A stretch of DNA of 64,000 bases from Rhodanobacteraceae bacterium (GCA_030123585.1 CP126120.1:248001-312000); one strand, 5' to 3'; shown: positions 8,633 through 19,305, counted from the first letter of the stretch. The notes: generated by a model from the letters alone, not told the origin. A program made the numbers and translations.

Positions 8633-8646
8633 TTGACGGGGATCAA
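8633..8646 (+). promoter_or_regulatory. FNR/Anr-like box upstream of the tandem Usp
   Basis: TTGACGGGGATCAA has one mismatch to TTGAT-N4-ATCAA. It is located 82 bases before the ATG of the two-domain Usp gene, between the hsp20 terminator and that gene. Confidence 0.6.
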
Positions 8647-8727
8647 CATGCGCGGTCTGCAATCGATCACGCTGACCTTGCATTCGAATCCATCGGCCCC
8701 GAGCGGCCGGGAAACGTGGAGTGAAAC

Positions 8728-9546
8728 ATGAAAGACATCCTCATTTACGTCAGGGATTTCCAGGAGCGCACGCCGGCCGCGCATTTCGGGGTGCGCCTCG
8801 CCGCGACGTTCGGCGCATCGGTCACCGGCGTCTACACTTGTCCCCATCCCGTGTACATCGCGCCCGCCTTCGAGCCCGAGTTGATGACGACGGCGATCGA
8901 GAACACGCGCGAACTGGTCAGGGATGCCGTGCAGACCAGGCAGTCGTTCCTGGATTTCGCGGCTTCGCATGGCGCTCCGCAGGCCGAATGGCTGGTGGCG
9001 GAAGGCGATGCCGGCGACGCCCTGGCGCAGGCGGCGACCCGCCACGACCTGCTGGTGCTCGATCACGCCGAGGAAGGCCAAGGCTCGGCGTGGGACATCC
9101 CGGGGCTGGTCATGAAGGCGGACATTCCATGCATGGTCCTGCCGCATGCCGGCGCACGGTATGGTTTGTTCGAGCGGATCGCGATCGGCTGGAACGGTTC
9201 GCCCGAAGCGATGCGCGCGGTGCACGCGGCGGTGCCGTTCCTGCAGGGCAAGCAAGCCTTGCTGATGCGCGGCGAGGAACGCGACAAGTATCCCGGGCTC
9301 GAATGGGAGCCGCCGTTCAACATCGTCGATTACCTGCAGCGCCACGGCGTGACGGCGGAGCAGCGCACGATCCTCGCGAAGTACGACGACGTCGGCACGG
9401 CCCTGCTGGACGAGGCGATGAAGTTCCGCGCCGACCTGCTGGTGATGGGCGCCTACGGGCGCGGCAGGTTCAGCGAGTGGATGCTGGGCGGCGCGACCCG
9501 CCACGTGCTGACGTGGGCGGACATTCCGGTCCTGATGCGGCACTGA
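8728..9546 (+). CDS. Universal stress protein, tandem two-domain
   Basis: A 272-residue protein with two Usp folds (about 1-140 and 150-272). The C-terminal domain keeps the ATP motif as G241-x2-G244-x9-G254-G (GAYGRGRFSEWMLGG); the N-terminal domain lacks a clean motif, a common asymmetry in UspE-like proteins. The ATG at 8728 follows GGAGTGAAAC. It is preceded by an FNR-like box, and its stop lies 19 bases before the alcohol dehydrogenase start, so the two are probably co-transcribed. Tandem Usps of this kind are induced by oxygen limitation in pseudomonads, mycobacteria and Burkholderia; by analogy this one supports survival without growth. Confidence 0.92.
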   Translation: MKDILIYVRDFQERTPAAHFGVRLAATFGASVTGVYTCPHPVYIAPAFEPELMTTAIENTRELVRDAVQTRQSFLDFAASHGAPQAEWLVAEGDAGDALAQAATRHDLLVLDHAEEGQGSAWDIPGLVMKADIPCMVLPHAGARYGLFERIAIGWNGSPEAMRAVHAAVPFLQGKQALLMRGEERDKYPGLEWEPPFNIVDYLQRHGVTAEQRTILAKYDDVGTALLDEAMKFRADLLVMGAYGRGRFSEWMLGGATRHVLTWADIPVLMRH

Positions 9547-9565
9547 CGGCGGCCGGGTCGCTGCC

Positions 9566-10552
9566 GTGATGCGCGCGATGGTGCTGGAATCGCTGGGTGC
9601 CCCGCTGGTCCTGAAGGAACTGGCGGACCCGCCCGTGCACGCGGGCGAGGTGCGCATCCGGATCGAGGCCTGCGGCGTCTGCCGCACCGACCTGCACGTG
9701 GTGGACGGAGAACTGCCGCAGGTGCGGCCGCCGGTCATCCCTGGACACGAAATCGTCGGCATCGTGGAACAGGCGGGCGAGGGCGTGGCGACGCTCGCGC
9801 CGGGGATGCGCGTCGGCGTGCCGTGGCTGGGCGGCACCTGCGGCGAATGCCGGTATTGCATGTCGCGGCGGGAAAACCTTTGCGACCATCCTGAATTCAC
9901 CGGCTACACGCGTCCCGGTGGTTACGCCAGCCACGTGGTTGCGCGCGCGGACTTCTGCGTCCGCCTGCGCGACGACGCGGATGCCGTGGCGACCGCGCCG
10001 CTGCTGTGCGCGGGCCTGATCGGATGGCGCTGCCTGCAGCGTGCCGGCGACGCGTGGCGCATCGGGCTGTACGGGTTCGGCGCTGCTGCCCACATCATTG
10101 CGCAGGTGGCCGTGCGGCAGGACCGCGAAGTGTTCGCGTTCACCCGGCCCGGCGACACGCTGGCGCAGTCGTTCGCGTTGTCGCTAGGCTGCGCATGGGC
10201 GGGCGGTTCGGACGTGCCGCCTCCCCGGGAACTGGATGCCGCGATCATTTTCGCGCCGGTCGGCGCATTGGTGCCCGCGGCGCTGCGAGCGGTGCGCAAG
10301 GGTGGGCGCGTGGTGTGCGGCGGCATCCACATGTCCGACATCCCCGCTTTCCCGTATCGCCTGCTGTGGGAAGAGCGCGAGATCGTTTCCGTCGCCAATC
10401 TCACGCGCAACGACGCGCGCACGTTCTTCGCGGCCACCGTGGCCGCGGGCGTCAGGACGACGACAAAGACGTATCCGCTGGAACGGGCGAACGAGGCCCT
10501 GGCGGATTTGCGCGAAGGCAGGTTGAGCGGCGCAGCCGTGCTGGTACCGTGA
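9566..10552 (+). CDS. Zinc-dependent alcohol dehydrogenase (MDR family)
   Basis: A 328-residue medium-chain dehydrogenase. Catalytic zinc ligands are C39, H61 and E62 within GVCRTDLH and PGHEIVG. Structural zinc ligands are C92, C95, C98 and C106. The nucleotide motif is GFGAAA (170-175), a variant of GxGxxG, with little acidic character afterwards. It resembles the AdhA/AdhP group that reduces aldehydes or oxidises alcohols with NAD(P)H. The start is GTG 9566, or ATG 9569 one codon later. It lies 19 bases after the Usp gene and 13 before PolX, so it likely shares the FNR-controlled transcript. A fermentative redox role is inferred from this context. Confidence 0.9.
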   Translation: MMRAMVLESLGAPLVLKELADPPVHAGEVRIRIEACGVCRTDLHVVDGELPQVRPPVIPGHEIVGIVEQAGEGVATLAPGMRVGVPWLGGTCGECRYCMSRRENLCDHPEFTGYTRPGGYASHVVARADFCVRLRDDADAVATAPLLCAGLIGWRCLQRAGDAWRIGLYGFGAAAHIIAQVAVRQDREVFAFTRPGDTLAQSFALSLGCAWAGGSDVPPPRELDAAIIFAPVGALVPAALRAVRKGGRVVCGGIHMSDIPAFPYRLLWEEREIVSVANLTRNDARTFFAATVAAGVRTTTKTYPLERANEALADLREGRLSGAAVLVP

Positions 10553-10565
10553 CTCCGGCGGGAGC

Positions 10566-12290
10566 ATGTTCATGGCCGTCGACAACGCCGAAATCGCCGA
10601 ACTCTTCAACCGCTACGCGGACCTGCTGGAAATCCAGGACGCCAATCCGTTCCGGGTGCGCGCCTACCGCAATGCGGCGCGCGTGGTGGGCGCGTCCTCG
10701 CGCAGCATGGCGGAGCTGGTGTCCGAGGGGCGCGACCTCGACGAATTGCCCGGCATCGGCAAGGACCTCGCGGCCAAGATCGAAACCATCGTACGCACCG
10801 GCAGTCTGCCGCAACTTGCGCAACTGGAAACCCGCGTGCCGCGTGCGCTCGGCGATTTGATGAACCTTCCCGGGCTGGGCCCCAAGCGCGTGAAGCTGCT
10901 TTACCGCGAACTCGGCATCCGCAGCTTCGAGGATCTCAAGCGCGCGATCCGCACCGGCGCGCTGCTGACCGTTCCCGGTTTCGGGACCAAGACCGCAGCG
11001 CGCATCGCAGCTGCGCTGGACAGCCGCGGAGCGGCGCCGCAGCGTTTCAAGCTGGCCGATGCCGAACAGATCGCGGCGCCGTTGCTCGCGTACCTGCGCG
11101 GCATCGATGGCATCAAGAACGTCACCGTGGCGGGCAGCTTCCGGCGCCGGCGCGACACCGTGGGCGATCTCGACATCGTGGTGACGGCAAAGCGCGACGC
11201 GCCGGTGATGGATCGTTTCGTGCACTACGACGCGGTGGCCGAAGTGCTGTCGCAAGGCGCCACGCGCGCGTCGGTGCGGCTGCGCAACGGCATGCAGGTG
11301 GACCAGCGGCTGGTCCCGGACGTGAGCTACGGCGCGGCGCTGTATTACTTCACGGGTTCCAAGTCGCACAACATCGCGGTGCGCAAGATCGCGGTCGAGC
11401 GCGGGCTCAAGATCAACGAGTACGGCGTGTATCGCGGCGAGAAGCGCATTGCCGGCCGCAGCGAAGAGGAAATCTTCGCGTCCGTCGGCCTGCCATACAT
11501 GCCACCTGAGCTGCGCGAGAATCGGGGCGAGATCGAGGCCGCGCGCGCGGGTAACCTTCCCGCACTGATCGAATTGCGCGACCTGCGCGGCGACCTGCAC
11601 GCCCACACCACCGCCAGCGACGGGCACGATTCACTCGAGGCCATGGCGCAGGCGGCGCGCGCGCTCGGCCACGCCTATCTCGCGATCACCGACCATTCGC
11701 AGCGGGTGCGGGTGGCGCACGGCCTGGACGCAAAAAGGTTCCGTGCGCAGTTCGCCGCGATCGACCGTCTCAACGCGGGATTCAAGGACTTCCGCCTGCT
11801 GAAGGGCGCCGAAGTGGACATCCTCGCCGACGGCCGCCTGGACCTGCCCGATGCGGTGCTGGCCGAAATGGACGTGGTCGTGGCCGCGGTGCATGACCGC
11901 CTTGGCTTGCCAGCCGAAAAGCAGACCACGCGCCTGTTGAAGGCGCTCGACAACCGCCGTGTGCAGATCCTCGCGCATCCCACCACGCGCTTGATCAACG
12001 AACGCCCTGAATTCGCCGCGCAGATCGAAAAGGTTTTCGCGGCCGCCGCCGAACGCGGCGTGGCGCTGGAGATCAACGCGCACCCCGACCGGCTCGACCT
12101 CGACGACATCCACGCACGCGCCGCGCGCGATGCCGGTTGCAAGCTGGTGATCTCCACCGACGCGCACGGCACTTCGGGTCTCGCGAACCTCCGTTTCGGC
12201 GTGGATCAGGCGCGGCGCGCCTGGCTGTCCAGGGAAAACGTGCTCAATACCTTGCCCCTGGACAAACTCCTGCACGCCTTGAAGCGCTGA
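10566..12290 (+). CDS. polX: DNA polymerase X with PHP exonuclease domain (PolX)
   Basis: A 574-residue repair polymerase. It carries helix-hairpin-helix motifs (LPGIGKDLA 61-69, LPGLGPKR 101-108, VPGFGTKTA 136-144) and the nucleotidyltransferase signature GSFRRRRDTVGDLDI with metal-binding D201 and D203 and a third Asp at 246. From residue 342 there is a C-terminal PHP domain (GDLHAHTTASDG) with the metal ligands needed for 3'-5' exonuclease and AP-endonuclease activity. The whole family architecture is intact. It fills short gaps in base excision repair in the cytoplasm. The ATG is at 10566, with a second at 10572. It lies 13 bases behind the alcohol dehydrogenase gene and may be expressed from the stress operon. 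Confidence 0.95.
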   Translation: MFMAVDNAEIAELFNRYADLLEIQDANPFRVRAYRNAARVVGASSRSMAELVSEGRDLDELPGIGKDLAAKIETIVRTGSLPQLAQLETRVPRALGDLMNLPGLGPKRVKLLYRELGIRSFEDLKRAIRTGALLTVPGFGTKTAARIAAALDSRGAAPQRFKLADAEQIAAPLLAYLRGIDGIKNVTVAGSFRRRRDTVGDLDIVVTAKRDAPVMDRFVHYDAVAEVLSQGATRASVRLRNGMQVDQRLVPDVSYGAALYYFTGSKSHNIAVRKIAVERGLKINEYGVYRGEKRIAGRSEEEIFASVGLPYMPPELRENRGEIEAARAGNLPALIELRDLRGDLHAHTTASDGHDSLEAMAQAARALGHAYLAITDHSQRVRVAHGLDAKRFRAQFAAIDRLNAGFKDFRLLKGAEVDILADGRLDLPDAVLAEMDVVVAAVHDRLGLPAEKQTTRLLKALDNRRVQILAHPTTRLINERPEFAAQIEKVFAAAAERGVALEINAHPDRLDLDDIHARAARDAGCKLVISTDAHGTSGLANLRFGVDQARRAWLSRENVLNTLPLDKLLHALKR

Positions 12291-12423
12291 TCGCCGGCTG
12301 GCCGTGGCGTTGGTGATGTGCACTGCAGCAATCCGCCGTCCCGCGCTGCGACTCGCCACTTGTTGAAACTGAAATCGTCAGAAGCGACCATGTAGCGGCT
12401 GTGCGATGCGGCGCGCGGATCAC

Positions 12424-12507
12424 GCCGGGGTGGCGAAACGGGTAGACGCAAGGGACTTAAAATCCCTCGGCCTTACGGCCATGCGGGTTCGAGACCCGCC
12501 CCCGGCA
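12424..12507 (+). tRNA. tRNA-Leu (anticodon UAA)
   Basis: The acceptor stem GCCGGGG (12424-12430) pairs with CCCCGGC (12500-12506), with discriminator A at 12507. The anticodon stem AGGGA/TCCCT (12451-12455, 12463-12467) encloses a seven-base loop with TAA at 12458-12460. A long variable arm (CGGCCTTACGGCC) and the T arm GGGTTCGAGACCC confirm a class II leucine tRNA. The 3' CCA is not encoded: the bases after A73 are TAC. Confidence 0.95.
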
Positions 12508-12535
12508 TACCGATGCGTACTTGCAGATCCTGTGA

Positions 12536-13051
12536 CTATTTCGCGGGCGGCTGGTCCACGTGACCGCAGGCCTTGCAGGTGCGCGCTTCCAGCGATCCGT
12601 AATAGCGCTCGAACACCGGCGGGAAATCCTGCTCGATGTTGCCGAGGATGAAATACTCCTCGTACAGCTTGTGGTTGCACATGCGGCAGAACCACAGCAA
12701 CCCATCCTTTTCGTACGGCAGGCGGCGGCGTTCGATCACCAGCCCGATCGAGTCCTTCATGCGCTGTGGCGAATGCGGCGTGCGCGGTGGCAGGTAGAAC
12801 ATCTCGCCCGCGCGGATCGGCAGGTCGCGGCGCTGGCCGTCGTCCTGCACCCGCAACACCATCTCGCCTTCGATCTGGTAGAAGAATTCCGGGCCTTCTT
12901 CCCAGTGGTAATCGGTGCGCGCGTTCGGCCCGCCCACGATCATCACGATGAAGTCGCCATCGACGATGCACTTGTTGCCGACCGGCGGCCTCAGCAGGTG
13001 GCGGTGTTCGTCGATCCAGCGTTGCAGGTTGTAGGGAGGAGTGAGTGACAT
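12536..13051 (-). CDS. nbaC: 3-hydroxyanthranilate 3,4-dioxygenase
   Basis: A 171-residue cupin dioxygenase opening the ring of 3-hydroxyanthranilate in the kynurenine route from tryptophan toward quinolinate/NAD. The Fe(II) ligands of the family are present as H49, E55 and H93 (in [10 protein letters not shown] and RTPHSPQR). The C-terminal rubredoxin-like iron site typical of bacterial enzymes is complete (C122, C125, C159, C162). The ATG at 13051 is preferred over the one at 13069 because GAGGAC lies 7-12 bases upstream of it. No other kynurenine gene is near; it converges on tRNA-Leu, and behind it a palindromic repeat separates it from parE. It is also called haaO. Confidence 0.95.
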   Translation of the reverse strand: MSLTPPYNLQRWIDEHRHLLRPPVGNKCIVDGDFIVMIVGGPNARTDYHWEEGPEFFYQIEGEMVLRVQDDGQRRDLPIRAGEMFYLPPRTPHSPQRMKDSIGLVIERRRLPYEKDGLLWFCRMCNHKLYEEYFILGNIEQDFPPVFERYYGSLEARTCKACGHVDQPPAK

Positions 13052-13084
13052 GCCGAGTCCTCGTGGCATCGACTTGTGCCCATT

Positions 13085-13150
13085 GTAGGAGCGAGCGTGC
13101 TCGCGACCAAAGTTTTCGGTGCAGGAGTCGCCTGCACGCAGGCTCCTACA
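13085..13150. repeat. R2 palindromic repeat (copy 1)
   Basis: It begins GTAGGAGCGAGCGTGCTCGC and ends TCGCCTGCACGCAGGCTCCTAC, with a 20-base variable middle. The outer arms GTAGGAGC/GCTCCTAC are perfect inverts and inner sub-palindromes lie in each half. A second copy is at 38257-38306. The right edge supplies the TAG stop of parE (complement of 13146-13148). Confidence 0.85.
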
Positions 13151-15041
13151 CTTCGAGCGAAGCGAGGTCGCCTTTCTCTTCCAGCCAGTTGCGGCGGTCC
13201 GACGCGCGCTTCTTGGCCAGCAGCATGTCCATCAGCTTCGCCGTGGCGGCATCATCATCGACGGTCAGCTGCACCAGCCGCCGGGTGTCGGGATGGATGG
13301 TCGATTCGCGCAGCTGCGCGGGGTTCATTTCACCCAGGCCCTTGAAGCGTGTGACCGTGACCGCGCCCTTGATCTTTTCGCGCTCGATGCGTTTCAGCAG
13401 CGCGTCGCGTTCGGATTCGTCGAGGCAGTAGAACACCTGCTTGCCCACATCGACGCGGAACAGCGGCGGCATCGCGACGCACACGTGCCCTTCGCGCACC
13501 AGCGCAGGGAAATGGCGCAGGAACAGCGCCGACAGCAGCGTCGCGATGTGCAGGCCGTCGGAATCGGCATCGGCGAGGATGATGATCTTGCCGTAGCGCA
13601 GGCCGGAGATGTCGTCCTTGCCGGGATCGCAGCCGATCGCGATCGCGAGGTTGTGCACTTCCTCCGACGCCAGCACCGCGTCGGACTCGACTTCCCACGT
13701 GTTCAATATTTTTCCGCGCAGGGGCAGGATCGCCTGGTAATCCTTGTCGCGCGCCTGCTTGGCCGAGCCACCGGCCGAATCGCCTTCGACCAGGAACAGC
13801 TCGGTGCGGTCGGGATCGCTGGACGCGCAATCGGCCAGCTTGCCGGGCAGGGCGGGGCCCTGCGTGATCTTCTTGCGGACGACTTGTTTCGCCGCCTTCA
13901 TGCGCGCGGCGGCATGTTCGATCGCGAGCTGCGCGATCGCCTCGCCCGCGGCGACGTTCTGGTTCAGCCACAGCGAGAACGCGTCGTGGATCGCGCCTTC
14001 GGTGGCGCTGGCGGCGTCGCGCGAGGACAGGCGTTCCTTGGTCTGGCCGGCGAATTGCGGATCGCGCATCTTCACGCTCAGCACGAACGCGACGCACTCC
14101 CATACGTCCTCGGGCGCCAGCTTCACGCCGCGCGGCAGCAGGTTGCGCAGGTCGCAGAACTCGCGCACCGCGTTGGTCAGGCCCGAGCGCAGGCCATTGA
14201 CGTGGGTGCCGCCCTGGATGGTCGGGATCAGGTTGACGTAGCTTTCCTGCACCAGTTCGCCGTCCGGCACCCAGCAGAATGCGGCGTCGAGGCCGCCGTC
14301 CTCGCGCTGCGCGTGGTGCACGAACAGTTCCGGCGGCAGGCACGCCGCACCGCCCAGTTCGGATTTCAGGTATTCGGCCAGACCGTCCTCGTAGCGCCAT
14401 TGGTCGCGTTCGCCGCTGGCTTCGTCCAGCAACGTCACGGTCAAGCCGGCGCACAACACGGCTTTCGCGCGCAGCAGGTGCTTCAGTTTCGGCAGCGAGA
14501 CTTTGGGCGAATCGAAGTACTTGGGATCGGGCAAAAATCTCAGCGTGGTGCCGGTGCGGCGCCTGGGCACCTCGCCCAGTGTTTCCAGCTTGCCGACCGC
14601 CTCGCCGTCCTTGAAGCGCATCCGGTATTCGACGCCCTCGCGGCGGATCAGCACTTCGAGGAACGACGACAGCGCGTTCACCACCGACACGCCGACGCCG
14701 TGCAGGCCGCCCGAGAACGTGTAATTGCGATCGGAGAATTTGGCGCCCGCGTGCAGGCGGGTCAGGATCAACTCGACACCCGACACGCCTTCCTCGGGAT
14801 GGATGTCCACCGGCATGCCCCGGCCGTCGTCGATCACCGTGACTGAACCGTCCTTGTGCACGGTGACGTCGATCTGCTTCGCGTGGCCCGCCAGCGCCTC
14901 GTCCACCGAGTTGTCCACGACTTCCTGGACCAGGTGGTTGGGACGGGTGGTATCGGTGTACATGCCGGGGCGGCGGCGCACCGGTTCGAGGCCCGACAAC
15001 ACTTCGATGTCGGCGGCGTTGTAGCGGGTGGAAGCGGCCAT
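13146..15041 (-). CDS. parE: DNA topoisomerase IV subunit B
   Basis: A 631-residue ATPase subunit of topoisomerase IV, which unlinks daughter chromosomes with ParC. The GHKL ATPase domain has the catalytic Glu40 and Asn44 in [12 protein letters not shown] and the DDGRGMP box (71-77). A transducer domain follows, then the TOPRIM region with [14 protein letters not shown] and DADSDGLHI. Length and the [16 protein letters not shown] opening are typical of ParE rather than GyrB, and no GyrB-type insertion is seen. The start is taken at 15041 ([15 protein letters not shown]); ATG 15056 is also in frame. The stop codon is formed by the edge of the R2 repeat. parC is not in the window. Confidence 0.96.
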   Translation of the reverse strand: MAASTRYNAADIEVLSGLEPVRRRPGMYTDTTRPNHLVQEVVDNSVDEALAGHAKQIDVTVHKDGSVTVIDDGRGMPVDIHPEEGVSGVELILTRLHAGAKFSDRNYTFSGGLHGVGVSVVNALSSFLEVLIRREGVEYRMRFKDGEAVGKLETLGEVPRRRTGTTLRFLPDPKYFDSPKVSLPKLKHLLRAKAVLCAGLTVTLLDEASGERDQWRYEDGLAEYLKSELGGAACLPPELFVHHAQREDGGLDAAFCWVPDGELVQESYVNLIPTIQGGTHVNGLRSGLTNAVREFCDLRNLLPRGVKLAPEDVWECVAFVLSVKMRDPQFAGQTKERLSSRDAASATEGAIHDAFSLWLNQNVAAGEAIAQLAIEHAAARMKAAKQVVRKKITQGPALPGKLADCASSDPDRTELFLVEGDSAGGSAKQARDKDYQAILPLRGKILNTWEVESDAVLASEEVHNLAIAIGCDPGKDDISGLRYGKIIILADADSDGLHIATLLSALFLRHFPALVREGHVCVAMPPLFRVDVGKQVFYCLDESERDALLKRIEREKIKGAVTVTRFKGLGEMNPAQLRESTIHPDTRRLVQLTVDDDAATAKLMDMLLAKKRASDRRNWLEEKGDLASLEV

Positions 15042-15241
15042 GCGTGAAAAATCCATAATGGCGGTGGCGCAGCCGATCAGGATGGCGAACCGCCGCGCGG
15101 CGGTCAATCCTTCCTCGCGCTGAATTGCAAGATGGGGAAACAAAAATTTCCGCGCTACGTTCAGCGTCCAGTCTGCCGTTGTGGCAGAGTATGCGCAGCG
15201 CCGGGCCATTGTGGCCCGCGCTATTCCAGGAGACCATTGCA

Positions 15242-15475
15242 ATGCGTAAGCTGATCCTTGCCGCCATCGTCGCGGCTGCGTTCTCGATCCCGGCGTTCGC
15301 CGCCCAGACCACCCCGGCCGCCTCGGCCCCGGCCGCTTCGGCCGCCGAACAGGCTGCCCCGGCTGCCTCGGCTCCGGCCATGAAGTCCGAGCATCACGCC
15401 AAGAAGCATCACGCCAAGAAGCATCACCACGCGAAGAAGGCCGAGTCCTCGGCTCCGGCTTCCAGCGGCAAGTAA
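15242..15475 (+). CDS. Small exported Ala/His/Lys-rich protein
   Basis: A 77-residue protein with a clear signal peptide (1-20, cleavage after AFA). An Ala/Pro/Ser-rich stretch (21-47) follows, then a basic, histidine-rich segment (49-66) built from repeated AKKHH units, and a Ser/Ala tail. The ATG at 15242 has AGGAGA 9-14 bases upstream. A strong terminator follows 27 bases after the stop, so it is a single-gene transcript divergent from parE. Comparable Ala-rich, His/Lys-rich exported peptides are common in Xanthomonadales and Burkholderiales and remain uncharacterised. The histidines could bind metal ions; no function is assigned. Confidence 0.8.
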   Translation: MRKLILAAIVAAAFSIPAFAAQTTPAASAPAASAAEQAAPAASAPAMKSEHHAKKHHAKKHHHAKKAESSAPASSGK

Positions 15476-15501
15476 TTCGAGCCCGCAAGGGTTCTGAATC
15501 G

Positions 15502-15531
15502 AACGCCCCGGCTTGTCCGGGGCGTTTTTTT
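15502..15531 (+). terminator. Intrinsic terminator after the His/Lys-rich peptide gene
   Basis: The perfect 10-bp stem AACGCCCCGG/CCGGGGCGTT (15502-15511, 15517-15526) is followed by T6. Confidence 0.92.
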
Positions 15532-15616
15532 GCGGGGTTCGGTCCGGGAGCGCTCGGCCGCCGTTGCACGCTCGCGGGAACGCGCTCCGGCGCGTGCCGG
15601 CGACCCGCGGCTTCCC

Positions 15617-15646
15617 TTGCTGCCAATTGCCTGTTGCAGTTAGACT
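15617..15646 (+). promoter_or_regulatory. Candidate sigma70 promoter of rpsO-pnp
   Basis: A TTGCTG -35-like element (15617-15622), an 18-base spacer and a TAGACT -10-like element (15641-15646) precede a leader of about 115 bases to rpsO. Confidence 0.4.
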
Positions 15647-15694
15647 ATTCGGCTTTCCAGCCCGCCTGACGCGGGTTTCGTCCATCCCGGCGGC

Positions 15695-15732
15695 GGCTTG
15701 TGCAACGGCATCGTGGTGTCGTTGCACAAGCC
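15695..15732 (+). promoter_or_regulatory. Leader hairpin of rpsO (putative S15 control element)
   Basis: A perfect 13-bp stem (GGCTTGTGCAACG at 15695-15707 with its complement at 15720-15732) closes a 12-base loop, 37 bases before the rpsO ATG. There is no T run, so it is not a terminator. Ribosomal protein S15 represses its own mRNA through leader structures in many bacteria; this is a candidate for that role. Confidence 0.5.
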
Positions 15733-15769
15733 ACGTGTCGGGTTCAGTTCATACATCGAGAAGGCTGCC

Positions 15770-16039
15770 ATGCCGCTGTCCACCGAACAAACCAACAAGA
15801 TCATCGAAGATTACCGCCGCGCGCCGACCGACACCGGTTCGCCGGAGGTGCAGATCGCGCTGCTGTCCGCGCGCATCCAGCAGTTGTCCGACCACTTCGA
15901 GGCGCACAAGAAGGATCACCACTCGCGCCGCGGCCTGCTGAAGATGGTCAACCATCGCCGCCGCCTGCTCGGTTACTTGAAGAACAAGGACGCCGAGCGC
16001 TACCAGGCGCTGATCGGCCGCCTCGGCCTGCGTCGCTGA
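15770..16039 (+). CDS. rpsO: 30S ribosomal protein S15
   Basis: An 89-residue ribosomal protein of the small subunit. It binds the 16S rRNA three-way junction and bridges to 23S rRNA. The conserved features are all present: [16 protein letters not shown] (21-36), the [17 protein letters not shown] loop with the family's HxxDxxSRRGL pattern, and [13 protein letters not shown] near the end. Length is exactly that of most S15 proteins. The start follows GAGAAGGCTGCC, a modest ribosome site. It is followed by pnp after 101 bases, the classic rpsO-pnp order. The long leader contains a perfect 13-bp hairpin that may mediate autoregulation. Confidence 0.98.
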   Translation: MPLSTEQTNKIIEDYRRAPTDTGSPEVQIALLSARIQQLSDHFEAHKKDHHSRRGLLKMVNHRRRLLGYLKNKDAERYQALIGRLGLRR

Positions 16040-16140
16040 ACGACGCGCATTATTCGAAACCTCCACGCCGGCAGCCGTCGCATCCGAACGCTCGCCGGCT
16101 TTCGGCGTTCGCCTGAACGCACATTCCAAGGACAACTCCC

Positions 16141-18246
<2,106 letters not shown>

Positions 18247-18255
18247 AGCTTTTGC

Positions 18256-18332
18256 CGTCATTCCGGCGTAAGCCGGAATCCATCTTGGGTTTCGCAACAG
18301 CAACCTGGATCCCGGCTTTCGCCGGGATGACG
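18256..18332. repeat. R1 palindromic repeat, full element
   Basis: It starts CGTCATTCCGGCGTAAGCCGG and ends CCCGGCTTTCGCCGGGATGACG. Two short hairpins flank a variable centre and the outer ends are inverted. The same family occurs at 23214, 30454, 39851, 40198 and inside the gene at 48383. Confidence 0.85.
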
Positions 18333-18336
18333 TTGA

Positions 18337-18363
18337 AAAACGGGCCTTGCGGCCCGTTTTTTT
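18337..18363 (+). terminator. Intrinsic terminator of rpsO-pnp
   Basis: The stem AAAACGGGCC/GGCCCGTTTT (18337-18346, 18351-18360) with loop TTGC is followed by TTT. It lies just past the R1 repeat. Confidence 0.9.
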
Positions 18364-18402
18364 GTGCTTGATTTCCGCGCCCGCCGCATCGATCTTGCGC
18401 GC

Positions 18403-19200
18403 ATGAACACCAACGCGCGCATGCCGGTGCTGTTCGTCGGTCACGGTTCGCCGATGAACGCGATCGAGGACAACGCGTGGCGGCGTGAATGGCAGCGGCT
18501 CGGCGAAACGCTGCCGCGCCCACGCGCGATCCTGTGCGTGTCCGCGCACTGGGAAACGCGCGGCGTCGCGATCACCGCGTCGGCGCGGCCCGAAACCATC
18601 CACGACTTCTACGGCTTTCCGCCCGAACTGTTCGCGCTGCAGTATCCAGTGCCGGGCGACCCGAATCTGGCGCATGACATCGCGCGGCGCACTGGTGACG
18701 ATGCGATTCCGGTTTATCTGGACGAAAATCGCGGCATCGACCATGGCGCATGGAGCGTGCTGTGCGCGATGTATCCCGATGCCGATGTACCGGTGCTGCA
18801 GTTGAGCCTGGATTCGCGCCAGCCGGGCGCGTGGCATTACGCGTTCGCGCGCCGCCTTGCGTTCCTGCGCAACGAAGGCGTGCTGGTGCTGGGCAGCGGC
18901 AACATCGTGCACAACCTGCCGCTGCTTGGCCGCTACTGGAATGCGTCTGCGCCACCCGACTGGGCAACGCGATTCCGCGATCGCGTCAATGCCCTGGTTG
19001 CGCAGCACGATCACGCCACGCTGTGCGATTGGCGTTCACTCGGCCCGGATGCCGCGCTCGCGATTCCGACGCCGGAGCATTATCTGCCGCTGCTGTATGT
19101 GCTCGCGCTGCAACGCGACGATGATGCCATCGAGACGTTCAACGACGACGTGTTCGCGACGCTGGCGATGACTTCGTTCCTGCTCGGGGCGCTCGCCTGA
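18403..19200 (+). CDS. ygiD: Class III extradiol dioxygenase, 4,5-DOPA dioxygenase family (YgiD-like)
   Basis: A 265-residue LigB-fold dioxygenase. Likely metal-binding or catalytic His residues lie in VGHGSPMN (H14), SAHWETRG (H49), the HDFYGFP stretch, GIDHGAWSVL and GNIVHNLPLL. This order matches YgiD-type 4,5-DOPA extradiol dioxygenases, whose physiological substrate in bacteria is uncertain. The start at 18403 is chosen over ATG 18421, which would remove MNTNAR, and GTG 18364, which overlaps the terminator. No ribosome site stands out. It lies between rpsO-pnp and the 2-oxoacid oxidoreductase operon, on the same strand as both but with no evident link. Confidence 0.88.
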   Translation: MNTNARMPVLFVGHGSPMNAIEDNAWRREWQRLGETLPRPRAILCVSAHWETRGVAITASARPETIHDFYGFPPELFALQYPVPGDPNLAHDIARRTGDDAIPVYLDENRGIDHGAWSVLCAMYPDADVPVLQLSLDSRQPGAWHYAFARRLAFLRNEGVLVLGSGNIVHNLPLLGRYWNASAPPDWATRFRDRVNALVAQHDHATLCDWRSLGPDAALAIPTPEHYLPLLYVLALQRDDDAIETFNDDVFATLAMTSFLLGALA

Positions 19201-19305
19201 GTGGCGTGCCGGTCGCCTCTTTCGCTTTTCCACGAAACGGCTAGACTCGCCTTGGCGGGCGACGCCGGAAAGGTCCTGCGCCCCCGAGGAGTTCTGGAGC
19301 GTGCG

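Noticed and set aside
11985..12005. TTGATCAA-like sequence in polX considered as an FNR box
   Set aside because: It lies inside the coding region without the N4 spacer and is not near a start.
12291..12423. Possible promoter for tRNA-Leu
   Set aside because: TTGAAA and TGTAGC elements are present but their spacing (about 22 bases) is outside the sigma70 range.
13085..13150. R2 repeat considered as an intrinsic terminator of parE or HAAO
   Set aside because: It forms hairpins but lacks a T run on either strand, and a second copy sits in an unrelated location; treated as a dispersed repeat.
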